From an uncultured Carboxylicivirga sp. (lineage in GTDB: Bacteria > Bacteroidota > Bacteroidia > Bacteroidales > Marinilabiliaceae): a DNA stretch of 48,485 nucleotides. Location of the stretch: contig CANLLN010000033.1 in assembly GCA_947491945.1 (NCBI GenBank), positions 1 through 48,485 of the forward strand. Reading direction: 5' to 3'. This document shows positions 25,061-34,690 of this stretch, in pieces. Position numbers and translations under genes: made by a program. The notes under the pieces are model-generated. The model had not been told where the DNA came from. It searched no databases and saw only the letters and a program-made list of their open reading frames with translations. Numbering within the stretch: the first letter of the stretch is position 1; every line of letters begins with the position of its first letter.

Positions 25061-25741
25061 TTATTGAATAAGTGCGCTCACTAATTCTGCAATTTCGCCC
25101 TTCTCACTTGCCTTGTAATTATCCGGCACATCAAATATTTTCTTTTCCAGTCTTTGATGTTCCACATTTTGAGCAGAAAAGGTTAGGTTCCAACCCTTAA
25201 AAGGTACCTGGAATTCAAGCATTGCACCCGGAATTTTGTCGAAGGGTGTGTTTTCGGGGGGGCGATGGAAGTCAATGTCTTCTGTGTAATAAACTGTTAG
25301 TTTTGTTGTTTCAGGCGATGCGAGGTGAATAATGGCTTTCTTACACATGTAACCCGATATTACCTTCGGCTCACTATCGGTAAATTCAACGTCTGTTTCA
25401 TCAAGTTTACCAAATAAGAATAACGGTTCGTCAGCTTTATGAAGACGAAAAAGGCGTTTGTCGAAAACTCTGAATAAGGTTGCGGAACTATCCCCGTTGG
25501 CTTTGCAAATATATTCCAGATCATACAGACTCAAATCACCTTTGATAGTTACTTTATAATTGTGGTTTTTAAAGGCGCTAATCATTTTTGTGGGTAAAAA
25601 CGATGCGTAAGCTTTGCCTTTAACAATCTCGGGATAGATGATTTTATAAGTGATCGTACCTTCATTGTTCCCGGTCGTTTCCTTGACCTTACAAGCTGCC
25701 AAAAGACATAAAAGAGTGCAAAGTATGATTGTTTTATGCAT
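25061..25741 (-). CDS. Putative lipoprotein with GLPGLI/DUF4412-like domain
   Basis: About 226 residues from the ATG at 25741; the open frame extends 28 codons upstream, but only this start gives a signal sequence. A type II signal peptide ends in the lipobox LLAAC, with lipidated Cys17. The rest has the layout of the exported GLPGLI/DUF4412 group: EGTITYKIIYPE as first strand, VISGYMCKKAIIHL with the conserved G-Y-x-C-K-K-A, KLTVYYTEDI, then the P-G-A-M-L-E-F segment (KIPGAMLEFQV). Function of this group is unknown. It shares these motifs with the N-terminal part of the PNGase F-family protein at 1773-3488. It is a single gene, divergent from arcC. Confidence 0.72.
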   Translation of the reverse strand: MHKTIILCTLLCLLAACKVKETTGNNEGTITYKIIYPEIVKGKAYASFLPTKMISAFKNHNYKVTIKGDLSLYDLEYICKANGDSSATLFRVFDKRLFRLHKADEPLFLFGKLDETDVEFTDSEPKVISGYMCKKAIIHLASPETTKLTVYYTEDIDFHRPPENTPFDKIPGAMLEFQVPFKGWNLTFSAQNVEHQRLEKKIFDVPDNYKASEKGEIAELVSALIQ

Positions 25742-25961
25742 GCTGATAGAGTTTGTATTGATGCCTGTAGGCAGCGGACAAAAATAGTAATTAATAGCCG
25801 AGTGAAATGCCTCTTGATCGCACAAAATAGTCCATTAATCAAAATGGCAATGGTGTCACTTATCTGTGAATAGTTATAGTGCCATATTTCGCCATCTAAT
25901 ATTGCGGAGGTATCCTGCGTAAAGACTTAGCTTATATTTTACAACAGCGTCAGTCTCTGTG

Positions 25962-25973
25962 TGATATATATCA
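25962..25973. promoter_or_regulatory. FNR/Crp-like palindrome upstream of arcC
   Basis: TGATATATATCA is a perfect 12-bp palindrome. It matches the core of the FNR/Anr box TTGAT-N4-ATCAA at eight of ten positions, and with flanks (TGTGATATATATCATG) also resembles a Crp half-site pair. It lies 77 bp before the arcC start. In pseudomonads the arginine-deiminase operon is controlled by the FNR homologue Anr, which makes the position meaningful. Binding is not shown. The rest of the 309-bp gap contains no gene. Confidence 0.45.
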
Positions 25974-26050
25974 TGTAAAAAATCGTTAAAAGTTTGTTAT
26001 ATCGCAATATGAAGACCTAATTAAATCAAATCACTTAAATCTACAAAACC

Positions 26051-27034
26051 ATGGGCAAATTAGCTGTTATTGCACTTGGAGGAAATGCTCTCTTACGCGA
26101 CAGTCAGTCGGGAACCATTGATGATCAGGAGCAAAACACTACAGAAACATTGGAGAATATTGTTTTTCTTCTGCAGGAAGGATATAATATTGTAATATCT
26201 CACGGTAACGGGCCTCAGGTGGGTAACATTGTGATGCGCAATGATGCCGGTGAGCAGATGTATAATATTCCGCAGATGCCCCTGGATGTATGTGTGGCCG
26301 ATTCGCAGGGAGGTATCGGATACATGATTGAGCGCTCGCTGAAAAATGTAATGCGCCGGCACGGTATTAAACGTAATGTAATCACCCTGATGACCACTGT
26401 TGAAGTTGATCCGCAGGATGCCGCATTTAAAAACCCTACAAAGCGCATTGGTAAGATTGTGAGCAGGGAGGAAGCCGATAAGCTGACCCGGGAGAAGGGC
26501 TGGACTTTTAAAGAAGAGAAAAAAACGACTAGTGGCTACCGCCGTGTAGTTCCTTCGCCTCAGCCTAAGACGGTTGGTAACTGGGAGGTCATAGAAAGAA
26601 ATGCGCGTGAGGGAACCATTATTATTGCTGTGGGCGGTGGTGGTGTGCCCGTTTATACCGATGAAGATGGGGATATTCGTCCCATTGAGGCGGTAATCGA
26701 TAAAGATTTAGCCAACTCACTTTTGGCACGCCAGATAAAAGCCGATCGCTTTTACATATTAACCGATGTGCCCTTTGTTTATCACAACTATGGAAAGACC
26801 GATCAGAAAGTATTGGAGTTTTTAAATATTGAGGATACCAATAAATATCTAGCGGCCGGTACCTTTGGAGAAGGAAGTATGGCACCCAAGATCAAGGCAG
26901 CTCTTCAGTTCGTTGAAGGGGGAGGTGAGATGAGTATTATCACCGAGGCCACCAAACTGGTTGATAAGGCTTACGGAACCAAAATTACTGCGGAATATGA
27001 TGAGGCTGACTTAAAAAAATACGATAACCTATAA
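26051..27034 (+). CDS. arcC: Carbamate kinase
   Basis: A 327-residue amino-acid-kinase-family enzyme. [10 protein letters not shown] at the N-terminus is the nucleotide-fold glycine loop, [12 protein letters not shown] near residue 55 binds carbamoyl phosphate, and [14 protein letters not shown] follows. RRVVPSPQP is the carbamate-kinase flap near 165. [12 protein letters not shown] and [19 protein letters not shown] are followed by YILTDVPFV, and [14 protein letters not shown] is the C-terminal ATP-binding motif. It converts carbamoyl phosphate and ADP to ATP, carbamate and thus ammonia and CO2. It is followed 14 bp later by ornithine carbamoyltransferase, so the pair forms the energy-yielding end of the arginine/citrulline pathway. 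Confidence 0.96.
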   Translation: MGKLAVIALGGNALLRDSQSGTIDDQEQNTTETLENIVFLLQEGYNIVISHGNGPQVGNIVMRNDAGEQMYNIPQMPLDVCVADSQGGIGYMIERSLKNVMRRHGIKRNVITLMTTVEVDPQDAAFKNPTKRIGKIVSREEADKLTREKGWTFKEEKKTTSGYRRVVPSPQPKTVGNWEVIERNAREGTIIIAVGGGGVPVYTDEDGDIRPIEAVIDKDLANSLLARQIKADRFYILTDVPFVYHNYGKTDQKVLEFLNIEDTNKYLAAGTFGEGSMAPKIKAALQFVEGGGEMSIITEATKLVDKAYGTKITAEYDEADLKKYDNL

Positions 27035-27048
27035 TAAAATACAGAATT

Positions 27049-28050
27049 ATGGCATTCAACCTAAAGAATAGAAATTTTCTGAAACTGTTAGACTTTACGC
27101 AGGAAGAAATTAAGTTTTTACTAAAACTATCGCAGGACTTAAAAGCGGCCAAATATGCCGGTATTGAGCAGCCCCGTATGACGGGTAAAAATATAGCCCT
27201 GATTTTTGAAAAGTCATCCACTCGCACGCGTTGTGCCTTCGAAGTAGCGGCGCATGATCAGGGAGCCCATGTTACTTACCTTGGCCCCTCGGGTTCGCAG
27301 ATCGGTCATAAAGAGTCGATGAAAGATACGGCTCGGGTATTGGGCCGTATGTACGACGGTATTGAATATCGCGGTTATGGGCAGGCCATTGTAGAGGAAC
27401 TGGCCGAATATGCCGGTGTACCTGTTTGGAACGGTCTTACTGATGAGTTTCATCCCACCCAGATACTGGCTGACTTCCTGACCATGATGGAACATTCCAG
27501 TGTTCCGCTTAATCAGGTATCCTACGCCTATTTGGGTGATGCGCGCAACAACATGGCCAACTCCTTGTTGGTGGGAGGTGCCATTATGGGCATGGATGTG
27601 CGCATTGTTGGTCCTCGCTCCTTACAGCCCGATCCTGAGCTGGTGCAGCAGTGTGAGGCCATTGCAGAAAAATCAGGCGCCATCATCACGGTTACTGATG
27701 ATGTGAAAGAGGGTGTGTCGGGTTGCGATTTTCTATATACCGATGTGTGGGTGTCCATGGGCGAGGCCGATGAGGTGTGGAAAGAGCGCATAGACCTGTT
27801 GAAACCCTATCAGATTAATATGGAAACTATGGAGGCTACTGGAAATCCGGCGTGTAAGTTTCTTCACTGTCTGCCTGCGTTCCATAACCGCGAGACCAAA
27901 GTGGGAGAGGAAATCTTCCAAAAATTTGGACTGGACGGTTTGGAGGTGACTGAAGATGTGTTTGAGTCGCGAGCATCCATTGTATTCGACCAGGCCGAGA
28001 ATCGTATGCATACCATTAAAGCCGTTATGGTGGCTACTCTGGGTGCTTAG
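27049..28050 (+). CDS. arcB: Ornithine carbamoyltransferase, probably catabolic
   Basis: A 333-residue carbamoyltransferase with every expected motif. [15 protein letters not shown] (carbamoyl-phosphate loop STRTR) lies near residue 55, [14 protein letters not shown] near 132, and [17 protein letters not shown] near 270. [20 protein letters not shown] is the C-terminal signature. [20 protein letters not shown] supports ornithine rather than aspartate specificity. The anabolic argF and catabolic arcB forms are hard to tell apart by sequence. Co-transcription with carbamate kinase favours phosphorolysis of citrulline to ornithine and carbamoyl phosphate. No arginine deiminase or ArcD antiporter is nearby. 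Putrescine carbamoyltransferase is a less likely alternative. Confidence 0.9.
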   Translation: MAFNLKNRNFLKLLDFTQEEIKFLLKLSQDLKAAKYAGIEQPRMTGKNIALIFEKSSTRTRCAFEVAAHDQGAHVTYLGPSGSQIGHKESMKDTARVLGRMYDGIEYRGYGQAIVEELAEYAGVPVWNGLTDEFHPTQILADFLTMMEHSSVPLNQVSYAYLGDARNNMANSLLVGGAIMGMDVRIVGPRSLQPDPELVQQCEAIAEKSGAIITVTDDVKEGVSGCDFLYTDVWVSMGEADEVWKERIDLLKPYQINMETMEATGNPACKFLHCLPAFHNRETKVGEEIFQKFGLDGLEVTEDVFESRASIVFDQAENRMHTIKAVMVATLGA

Positions 28051-28074
28051 TTATAAGGTTCTTATTGTTATTAG

Positions 28075-28103
28075 AAGGCATCTCTTATTGGGATGCCTTT
28101 TTC
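28075..28103 (+). terminator. Intrinsic terminator after arcB
   Basis: AAGGCATC (28075-28082) pairs with GATGCCTT (28092-28099), a 9-nt loop, and further T residues follow. It closes the arcC-arcB operon. Confidence 0.8.
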
Positions 28104-28172
28104 AATTTTGCCGCTATTAGGCAGGCATTCGTCTGTTTTTCTTATCTTCAATGCTTAAAAATAAGTTATACC

Positions 28173-31025
28173 ATGAATATTTCTTTCGTAAACATGATTA
28201 CTATGGCCTTGTTGGGCTGGCTCATTGCCCTGCCAGCCGGGGCCGATGAAAAAAAGAAACTGGATGCTTCGGTGTACGATGGCTGGAAATCTATTGACCG
28301 CGGTTATTCGCTGTCTAATGATGGTAGCCACGCCGCCTATGTTATAAAACCGCAGAAGGGCGACTCTTACCTCTATGTTTATAAGGTCAGCGAGCAGCGC
28401 CTCGACTCAGTGCCGCGTGGAGTGTCACCGGTTTTTTCCTGTGCTAATTCGTTTATCGCCTTTACTGTGAAGCCCCAGGCTGATACGATTCGCGCTTTAA
28501 AACTGAAGAAAACCAAGAAAGATAAAATGCCGAAGGACAGTTTGTTTATCCGTCTGCTGGATGGTGGTCAAACCACCAGAATAACGGCCGTTAAGGAGTG
28601 GCGTACGCCTGAGAAAGGCGGCAACTGGCTGGCCTATATGCTGGAGGAGGAAGTGAAAAAAAAGGAGACTGCAGAGGATACCCTAACGAACAAGGAAGGC
28701 TCAAATACCCAAAAGAAAGAGAAAGCGGAAGCTAAGGAGAAGAAGTCCAAAAAGGCCTTTAAGTCTAAAGGTAAGCCGCTGGTATTTTACCGGCCAACAA
28801 CCGGCGACAGCCTCTATGTGGAGAAAGTGAGTCATTATGCTTTGGCTGAAAATGGTACTGCTGCTTATGTGGTGCAGAGTATGGGCGATACTGCTGAAGT
28901 ATCTAAAGTGCTCAGGTTTAACCCGGCATCTTTTAATGTCGATACCTTGTTCACGCAAATTGGAAAGATTGAAAAAGTAGCCAGTGCCAATAATGGGGAG
29001 CAGTGTGCATTTTATTACTCGCCCGATACAGCTGATACAAAACTATATCGCCTGTATCACTATGGAACTAAGATGAAGGCACCCCGCATGATTATTGATA
29101 CGATCCATCCAAACTTGCCAAGCCAATGGGCAGCACGTACCAAGGGTAAGCTTAAATTCTCTGAGAATGGCGAACGCCTCTTCTTTGAAGCCGGTGAGCG
29201 CCCTGCTTCAGAGCCCAAAGATACCCTGACCGCTGATGAGAAAACACATCTTGATATTTGGAACTGGAAGGATGTTGATTTACAGCCCATGCAGAAGAAG
29301 AATATGAAGCGCGATAAGGATCCTACTTATGACTGTGTTTATCATATTCGTAAGCAACAAGTGGTGCAGTTGGGAAATACAAATCAGCGTACGGTGGAAG
29401 TGCCCGATGAAGGGAATGCTCAATATGGCATTTTATATGACTCCACACCTTATCGCTGGGCACGCACCTATTCAGGACGCTGGTCGGCTGATGTTTATCG
29501 GGTGGATATGCTTACCGGAGAAAAAACGCTGTTGCTAAACGATCAGGCCGGTAAAGCAATGGTGTCGCCTAAGGGGGATTGGATGGTGTACTATAAGCCG
29601 GAAGATGGTCAATATTATTCGCTTTATATTAAAACAGGTGCCAGCAAGCTAATATCCGGAGGGGCTGATGTTAATTTTGCCGATGAGCTGAATGATACGC
29701 CCAACCAAGCGCGTGCTTACGGTGTAGCCGGTTTTAGCGCTGATGGTAAGCATGTACTTGTTTACGATCGTTATGATATTTGGAAGTTGAGTCTCTCCGG
29801 TAAATCAGCGGCACTGTGCTTAACTAACAGACAAGGACGTAAGCACACCACTGAGTATCGCTATGTGAAGCTGGATAAAGAAGCCAAAACCATCGATCTG
29901 AGTAAAGAGATGCTGCTTATTACCTTCAACGATGTGAATAAACAGGCTGGTTTTACTCGTTTAGAAGATGGTGATCTACAGCAGATGATGATGGGTGACT
30001 ACCGTGTTTATGCACCGCGTAAAGCCCGGGAGGCCAATGTGATGGTATGGCGCAAATCGACCTTTAAACAGTATCCCGAATTACTTATTAGTGAAGGCGA
30101 TTTGAATGATGCAAAGGTGATTAGTAACACCAATCCTCAGCAGAGCGATTATATCTGGGGTAATATTCAACTTGTGGATTGGGTGGCATCCGATGGCCTG
30201 ACCCATCAGGGCTTACTCATTACGCCGGAAAATCTCGATCCGAAGAAGAAATACCCTATGATTTCGTATTTCTATGAGCGTTACTCTGATAATCTACATG
30301 GCTATCGGCCACCGGCACCTAGCCGTTCTACGGTAAACTGGAACTTCTATGCCTCCAACGGTTATGTTATTTTTGTGCCCGATATTTTCTACCGCGATGG
30401 CGATCCCGGACTGTGTGCATACGAAGCCGTTGTGAGCGGTTGCCTGGCCATGGCTGATCGTTATCCTTTTATCGATCGCGATAATATGGGCATACAGGGA
30501 CAGAGCTGGGGCGGCTATCAGGTGGCTCACCTGGTGACTCGTACCAATCTTTTTAAGGCTGGTATGGCCGGTGCACCCGTTAGTAACATGACCAGTGCCT
30601 ATGGGGGGATTCGCTGGGGCAGTGGAATGAGCCGTCAGTTTCAGTATGAGCGCACGCAGAGCCGTATAGGCGGTACGCTTTGGGAAAAAACCAGTAAATA
30701 CATCGAGAATTCACCGGTGTTCTTTGCCCCGCAGGTGGAAACACCACTTCTGATGATGCACAACGATCAGGACGGGGCAGTACCCTGGTATCAGGGCATT
30801 GAGTATTACATGGCACTGCGTCGCCTTGAAAAGCCCGTGTGGATGCTGGTGTATAACGATGAGCAGCACAATTTAACACGACGTGCCAACTCTAAGGATC
30901 TCAGTATTCGAATGATGCAGTTTTTCGATCATTACCTGAAGGGAGAACTCATGCCGGTATGGATGCACGACGGTATTCCCGCCGTTAAGAAAGGTAAAGA
31001 GCTGGGTTACGACCTAGTAGAATAA
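28173..31025 (+). CDS. Exported S9-family prolyl oligopeptidase-like peptidase
   Basis: About 950 residues from the ATG at 28173, chosen because it gives a signal peptide (WLIALPAGADE); the upstream extension overlaps the arcB terminator. The N-terminal two thirds are a WD/PD40-like propeller. A Lys/Glu-rich low-complexity insert lies near residues 150-205. The C-terminal alpha/beta hydrolase has all three catalytic residues: Ser778 in GQSWGGYQ, Asp867 in NDQDGAVP and His899 in NDEQHNLT. Such periplasmic S9 enzymes trim oligopeptides, often after proline or as acylaminoacyl/dipeptidyl peptidases. At 950 residues it is longer than DPP-IV-type members, mainly from the propeller and insert. The gene stands alone between two terminators. 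Confidence 0.9.
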   Translation: MNISFVNMITMALLGWLIALPAGADEKKKLDASVYDGWKSIDRGYSLSNDGSHAAYVIKPQKGDSYLYVYKVSEQRLDSVPRGVSPVFSCANSFIAFTVKPQADTIRALKLKKTKKDKMPKDSLFIRLLDGGQTTRITAVKEWRTPEKGGNWLAYMLEEEVKKKETAEDTLTNKEGSNTQKKEKAEAKEKKSKKAFKSKGKPLVFYRPTTGDSLYVEKVSHYALAENGTAAYVVQSMGDTAEVSKVLRFNPASFNVDTLFTQIGKIEKVASANNGEQCAFYYSPDTADTKLYRLYHYGTKMKAPRMIIDTIHPNLPSQWAARTKGKLKFSENGERLFFEAGERPASEPKDTLTADEKTHLDIWNWKDVDLQPMQKKNMKRDKDPTYDCVYHIRKQQVVQLGNTNQRTVEVPDEGNAQYGILYDSTPYRWARTYSGRWSADVYRVDMLTGEKTLLLNDQAGKAMVSPKGDWMVYYKPEDGQYYSLYIKTGASKLISGGADVNFADELNDTPNQARAYGVAGFSADGKHVLVYDRYDIWKLSLSGKSAALCLTNRQGRKHTTEYRYVKLDKEAKTIDLSKEMLLITFNDVNKQAGFTRLEDGDLQQMMMGDYRVYAPRKAREANVMVWRKSTFKQYPELLISEGDLNDAKVISNTNPQQSDYIWGNIQLVDWVASDGLTHQGLLITPENLDPKKKYPMISYFYERYSDNLHGYRPPAPSRSTVNWNFYASNGYVIFVPDIFYRDGDPGLCAYEAVVSGCLAMADRYPFIDRDNMGIQGQSWGGYQVAHLVTRTNLFKAGMAGAPVSNMTSAYGGIRWGSGMSRQFQYERTQSRIGGTLWEKTSKYIENSPVFFAPQVETPLLMMHNDQDGAVPWYQGIEYYMALRRLEKPVWMLVYNDEQHNLTRRANSKDLSIRMMQFFDHYLKGELMPVWMHDGIPAVKKGKELGYDLVE

Positions 31026-31056
31026 TACATATTATATAAAAATAGCAATACCAATA

Positions 31057-31096
31057 AACAACCCTCATCAATAACGATGGGGGTTGTTGCTTTTTT
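31057..31096 (+). terminator. Intrinsic terminator after the S9 peptidase
   Basis: CAACCC plus TCATC pairs with GATG plus GGGTTG around a short loop, and a T-run follows at 31091-31096. Confidence 0.75.
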
Positions 31097-31172
31097 AACT
31101 GCCTTTGTCTATTGTTCCACCTATGACTCAATGACTTTTATCAGGTTGATACTAACTTTACTTTGCATTAGG

Positions 31173-31180
31173 TATATTTG
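31173..31180 (+). promoter_or_regulatory. Candidate -7 element before the Asp-box protein gene
   Basis: TATATTTG matches TAnnTTTG exactly. A TTG lies 24 bp upstream (31146-31148), slightly farther than usual for -33. The ATG is at 31258, giving a leader of about 70 nt. Confidence 0.35.
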
Positions 31181-31257
31181 GCGCCCTGCTGAAACCCGCT
31201 TGCTTTTGGGGCATGGTTAAAGCGGTTTTATTATTCATACACATAAACATCACACCC

Positions 31258-34200
31258 ATGAAAATGATTTGGATTAGCACCATGCTGATATTGCTGCTTG
31301 GTGTTATACCAGCCAAGGCTCAACACGAAAAGAGCTTGCCAAAACTATACCAGCAGTTGCTGGATGAAGGCTGGCATCGAAAAGAAATTGATCAGCTGAT
31401 GCAGAGTTATTTACAAGAGGTTTCGGGCTTACCCTCTAAAAAAGATTTGCCGGGTACGCCTTTACCCAAACCGAATCCGCAGTTGCTCGAAAATGTGGCC
31501 CAGGTGCACCTTTGGGCCAATCGTTACCGACAGGCCTACGAAACTTTTACAAGCAGCTTTCCAGATGCCGATCAGACAAGTGGCATGGTAAACGCTGATA
31601 AGATTGAACCTAACCAAGCCATTAAGCGGCAACGTGGCCTTTGGAAACATGTGGATATGTATGCTACGGCGGGTCGTATCTACGACCTTGAATTGCACCC
31701 TGATAACGAAAAGGTGATGTATGCCAACCCAGATGGCGATGGTATTTTTAAAACCGAAGATGGTGGTTTTACGTGGCAGGTCATTACCGATAACATCCCG
31801 GATCGTCTGCATCGCGATGCTTACGAGAACATCATTGTGGATCCGGCAGATTTTGATCATGTCTTTTCCATATCGCGCTTTGGTAACTTGTATGAAACAA
31901 AGGACGGTGGTGCGCATTGGCAGCAATTGAAAAACAGCCTTCATGCCGAAGGCCGCGCCCCGCAGTTTAAATGGGTCGAAGCCTTCCGTAATGAAAGCAA
32001 TGATTTAATTATCATTGGATCGGTGACTAAAAAATCCGGCTTAAACCACGGTTGGGAACCGGGCATTTACCGTTCCGACGATCAGGGTCAGGCCTGGAGC
32101 AAGGTGGCTATCCAGGGGGATAAATTCCAGGAAATGGCCTTTCATAAAACGCAAAAGGAGCTGATCTACCTGGCGAATCAATCCATGTTATTCAAATCGG
32201 ATAACGGCGGTGTGTCATTTAAGCTGATGCATGACTTTGAGTTTGGTAATCGGCCCATGTTTATTTCAACCTTAATTGGAAACCAGGCCGATGCGCTTTA
32301 TGTGGCACTGTCGCAGGGCAATGATACGCGGGTGTATTTTTCGGGCGACCAGGGCCAGTCGTGGGAATTGCGTCAGGACTCGCAGCAGAAGATTGGCACT
32401 GACTTTGGCATCTTTGGTAAGTCAGGTAGCAGTGGCTGGACCAGTTTCTTCGAAGTTGATCCCTTTGACGCCAATCACTTGATTGCTTCCAATGTGGGCA
32501 GTTGCGAATCGTTCGATGGTGGCCGTACCTGGGAGTATCAGGCCTGGAGCACACGTGCTTTGGCTCAGATGCCCGATGGTAGCCGGCAGCTGGCGCCACA
32601 TGGCAGTCATAATGCCGATAACCATGTTCTGAAGTTTCACCCCAAAAAGAAGGGTTTTAAAGTAAAGGGCTGCGATGCAGGCATCATGATGAAGGAGCAG
32701 GCCGACACCAATTGGGTGAATATCAATGGTAATATGCCGGCCTTTTTGTGGTATTCGCTGGTGGTTAATGAGTTTGGCGATCGTTACATCGCGGGGAATA
32801 CGCAGGATGTTAACATCCAGACTTACCGCTACAATACTTGGGAGAATGATCGGGGTTATGAGGGCGATGCCATCTTTATGAATCCATCTACCAATACCAC
32901 CTACTATCCGGTGGCCAAAACCGAGCCGGGCGAAGGTTTAAACTTCCTGGAGCCGGGGTTCTGGAAAATGCATTCCTGGAGTTATCCCAAGGTGGCGGTT
33001 AATTATCAGAATATGGATCAGGTTTACATTGCCTACGGCCGTCGTCCAACCGAACCGGAGCGACAGTTACCCAAATATTTATATGTAAGCGATAACCGCG
33101 GGGTGTCTTTCAGGCGTGTGCCCAATATGAACGATAAAGAGGTGTTCTCCATTAATGTGTCGCGCACCGAAAAGCCGCTTTTAACAGCTTTTACAGCAAC
33201 TGATGTCATGATCAGTGATGACGAAGGGGAAACCTGGCAAACTAATGCCTACCCCGAAGGCTTTAAGGGTACCCAGCACAAACGCCGTGTGAGTGGATGT
33301 GTCGATCCGGATAAGCCCCAGCAGATTTGGTTGGGCGGTGCCAATGGCGCGGTCTATCAGTCGGCCGATGGCGGTCAGTCCTGGGCATCGATCAAAGGCA
33401 GCTTACCCGATGGGCATGTGATCGAATTGTTGTATCACGAAGGCACAGCCGGCGATTTGTATGCCTTGGTGCAGGGTTATGGCGTGTTTTATAAAGCCGC
33501 TGAGGCAAGCGACTGGCAGCTGTGGATGAAGGGTTTCAATCTGGCTGATTTTACTGAGATCCGCATCGACTACCCAACGCAAAAGTTGCTGGCCGCCAGT
33601 TACGGGCGTGGCCTGTGGGAAGCCGACCTGGAAAAGACGGTTGATCGTTTTTTTGCACAGCGTCAACCACTCATCAAAGCCCTGGGTAAAATCAACGGAA
33701 AGCATGCCTTTGCCCTGGATGCCCCTTGGCAATTACCGGCCTTCTATAACTTTAACTGGCTGTTAAACGGCGAGAAGCAAGGCAGTAACGCTCGCGTGCT
33801 TTTGCTTGACAGAGTAAAAGCCGGCGACGAGCTGCAACTCGAATTGTCGCCGGTGTATGCCACCGATGTGCGGATAACTGCGCAGCATCAGGTAAGCAAG
33901 CCGGTAAAAAATAAAGTGAACTTCGAAAAGGAGCATAGCCTGTTTTTAAAGGATCAGTTTATCGATTTGGGTTATGTCGATTATTTTGGGGCAAGTCAGG
34001 ATTTCACCTTCAGCACCTGGATTAAGCCAATCACCGAAGGTCTGGTGGCTGCTAACCGTCGCATTTTCTATCGCGATGCCAAGGGTTGGTACCTGGAAGT
34101 GACCAAAGACGGGGCCTTGCACTTTAATGCGGCTTTCTATCAAAACCGATCGCTTGATAAGACGTTTAATCAGGCAGCAGATCAAGCCTTGGTGCTGAGC

Positions 34201-34599
34201 ACTGAAAAGGGCCTGATTGAATTTAACCAATGGGCTCAGATCACCGTGACTGTCCGACGCGATAAAGCGCTTGACATTTATGTGAACAACAAGCTGGTGG
34301 CCTCGCAGTCACTGGCAGACATGCCGGCCGATTTATCACTGAGTAATGTGATGAACCTAACCATGCTGGCCGATAGTTATGGTAAGAAACGCATGATTGC
34401 TGAAGTGAAAAATATGGCCATCTACAGCAAAGCTTTGCAGTTGGACGATATCAGGCGGGCTGCGGCTAAAGGTGCCCGTCATGCCGATCACCTGACTTTC
34501 TACATCGATTTTAACAGCGGATCGAATAACTCAGAGCTTTACACCGGTCGAAAAATCAGGTTGAAAGGCTCCGCTTATCTGCAGGGGAAGGCCCGCTAA
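31258..34599 (+). CDS. Large exported Asp-box (BNR/VPS10-like) propeller protein with C-terminal LamG-like domain
   Basis: About 1113 residues from the ATG at 31258 (signal peptide ending VIPAKA-QH). Nine Asp-box-type loops are visible: EDGGFTW, KDGGAHW, DDQGQAW, DNGGVSF, GDQGQSW, DGGRTW, DNRGVSF, DDEGETW and ADGGQSW. They are spread over about residues 150-760 and indicate one or two beta propellers like those of sortilin/VPS10, GH74 and sialidase-type proteins. From about residue 885 a concanavalin/LamG-like sandwich follows (FTFSTWIKPI, GWYLEVTKDGALHF, WAQITVTVRRDKALDIYVNN). No catalytic pair for GH74 or sialidase could be assigned, so binding or a still unknown hydrolase are both possible. 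It is monocistronic, flanked by terminators. Confidence 0.78.
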   Translation: MKMIWISTMLILLLGVIPAKAQHEKSLPKLYQQLLDEGWHRKEIDQLMQSYLQEVSGLPSKKDLPGTPLPKPNPQLLENVAQVHLWANRYRQAYETFTSSFPDADQTSGMVNADKIEPNQAIKRQRGLWKHVDMYATAGRIYDLELHPDNEKVMYANPDGDGIFKTEDGGFTWQVITDNIPDRLHRDAYENIIVDPADFDHVFSISRFGNLYETKDGGAHWQQLKNSLHAEGRAPQFKWVEAFRNESNDLIIIGSVTKKSGLNHGWEPGIYRSDDQGQAWSKVAIQGDKFQEMAFHKTQKELIYLANQSMLFKSDNGGVSFKLMHDFEFGNRPMFISTLIGNQADALYVALSQGNDTRVYFSGDQGQSWELRQDSQQKIGTDFGIFGKSGSSGWTSFFEVDPFDANHLIASNVGSCESFDGGRTWEYQAWSTRALAQMPDGSRQLAPHGSHNADNHVLKFHPKKKGFKVKGCDAGIMMKEQADTNWVNINGNMPAFLWYSLVVNEFGDRYIAGNTQDVNIQTYRYNTWENDRGYEGDAIFMNPSTNTTYYPVAKTEPGEGLNFLEPGFWKMHSWSYPKVAVNYQNMDQVYIAYGRRPTEPERQLPKYLYVSDNRGVSFRRVPNMNDKEVFSINVSRTEKPLLTAFTATDVMISDDEGETWQTNAYPEGFKGTQHKRRVSGCVDPDKPQQIWLGGANGAVYQSADGGQSWASIKGSLPDGHVIELLYHEGTAGDLYALVQGYGVFYKAAEASDWQLWMKGFNLADFTEIRIDYPTQKLLAASYGRGLWEADLEKTVDRFFAQRQPLIKALGKINGKHAFALDAPWQLPAFYNFNWLLNGEKQGSNARVLLLDRVKAGDELQLELSPVYATDVRITAQHQVSKPVKNKVNFEKEHSLFLKDQFIDLGYVDYFGASQDFTFSTWIKPITEGLVAANRRIFYRDAKGWYLEVTKDGALHFNAAFYQNRSLDKTFNQAADQALVLSTEKGLIEFNQWAQITVTVRRDKALDIYVNNKLVASQSLADMPADLSLSNVMNLTMLADSYGKKRMIAEVKNMAIYSKALQLDDIRRAAAKGARHADHLTFYIDFNSGSNNSELYTGRKIRLKGSAYLQGKAR

Positions 34600-34641
34600 C
34601 AGATAGCATGCAGTGTTAAACCAACTGCCATAATCATACAT

Positions 34642-34690
34642 AAAGCATCCGGATTCAGAATTTCGTTTTGGATCCGGATGCTTTTTTAGA
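34642..34690 (+). terminator. Strong intrinsic terminator after the Asp-box protein
   Basis: AAAGCATCCGGAT (34642-34654) pairs with ATCCGGATGCTTT (34672-34684), a perfect 13-bp stem, and more T follows. The rest of the 34600-35015 gap shows no gene I can support. Confidence 0.88.

Noticed and set aside
31462-31944. A 160-codon minus-strand open frame inside the Asp-box protein gene
   Set aside because: Overlaps conserved Asp-box coding on the plus strand and has no recognisable motif.
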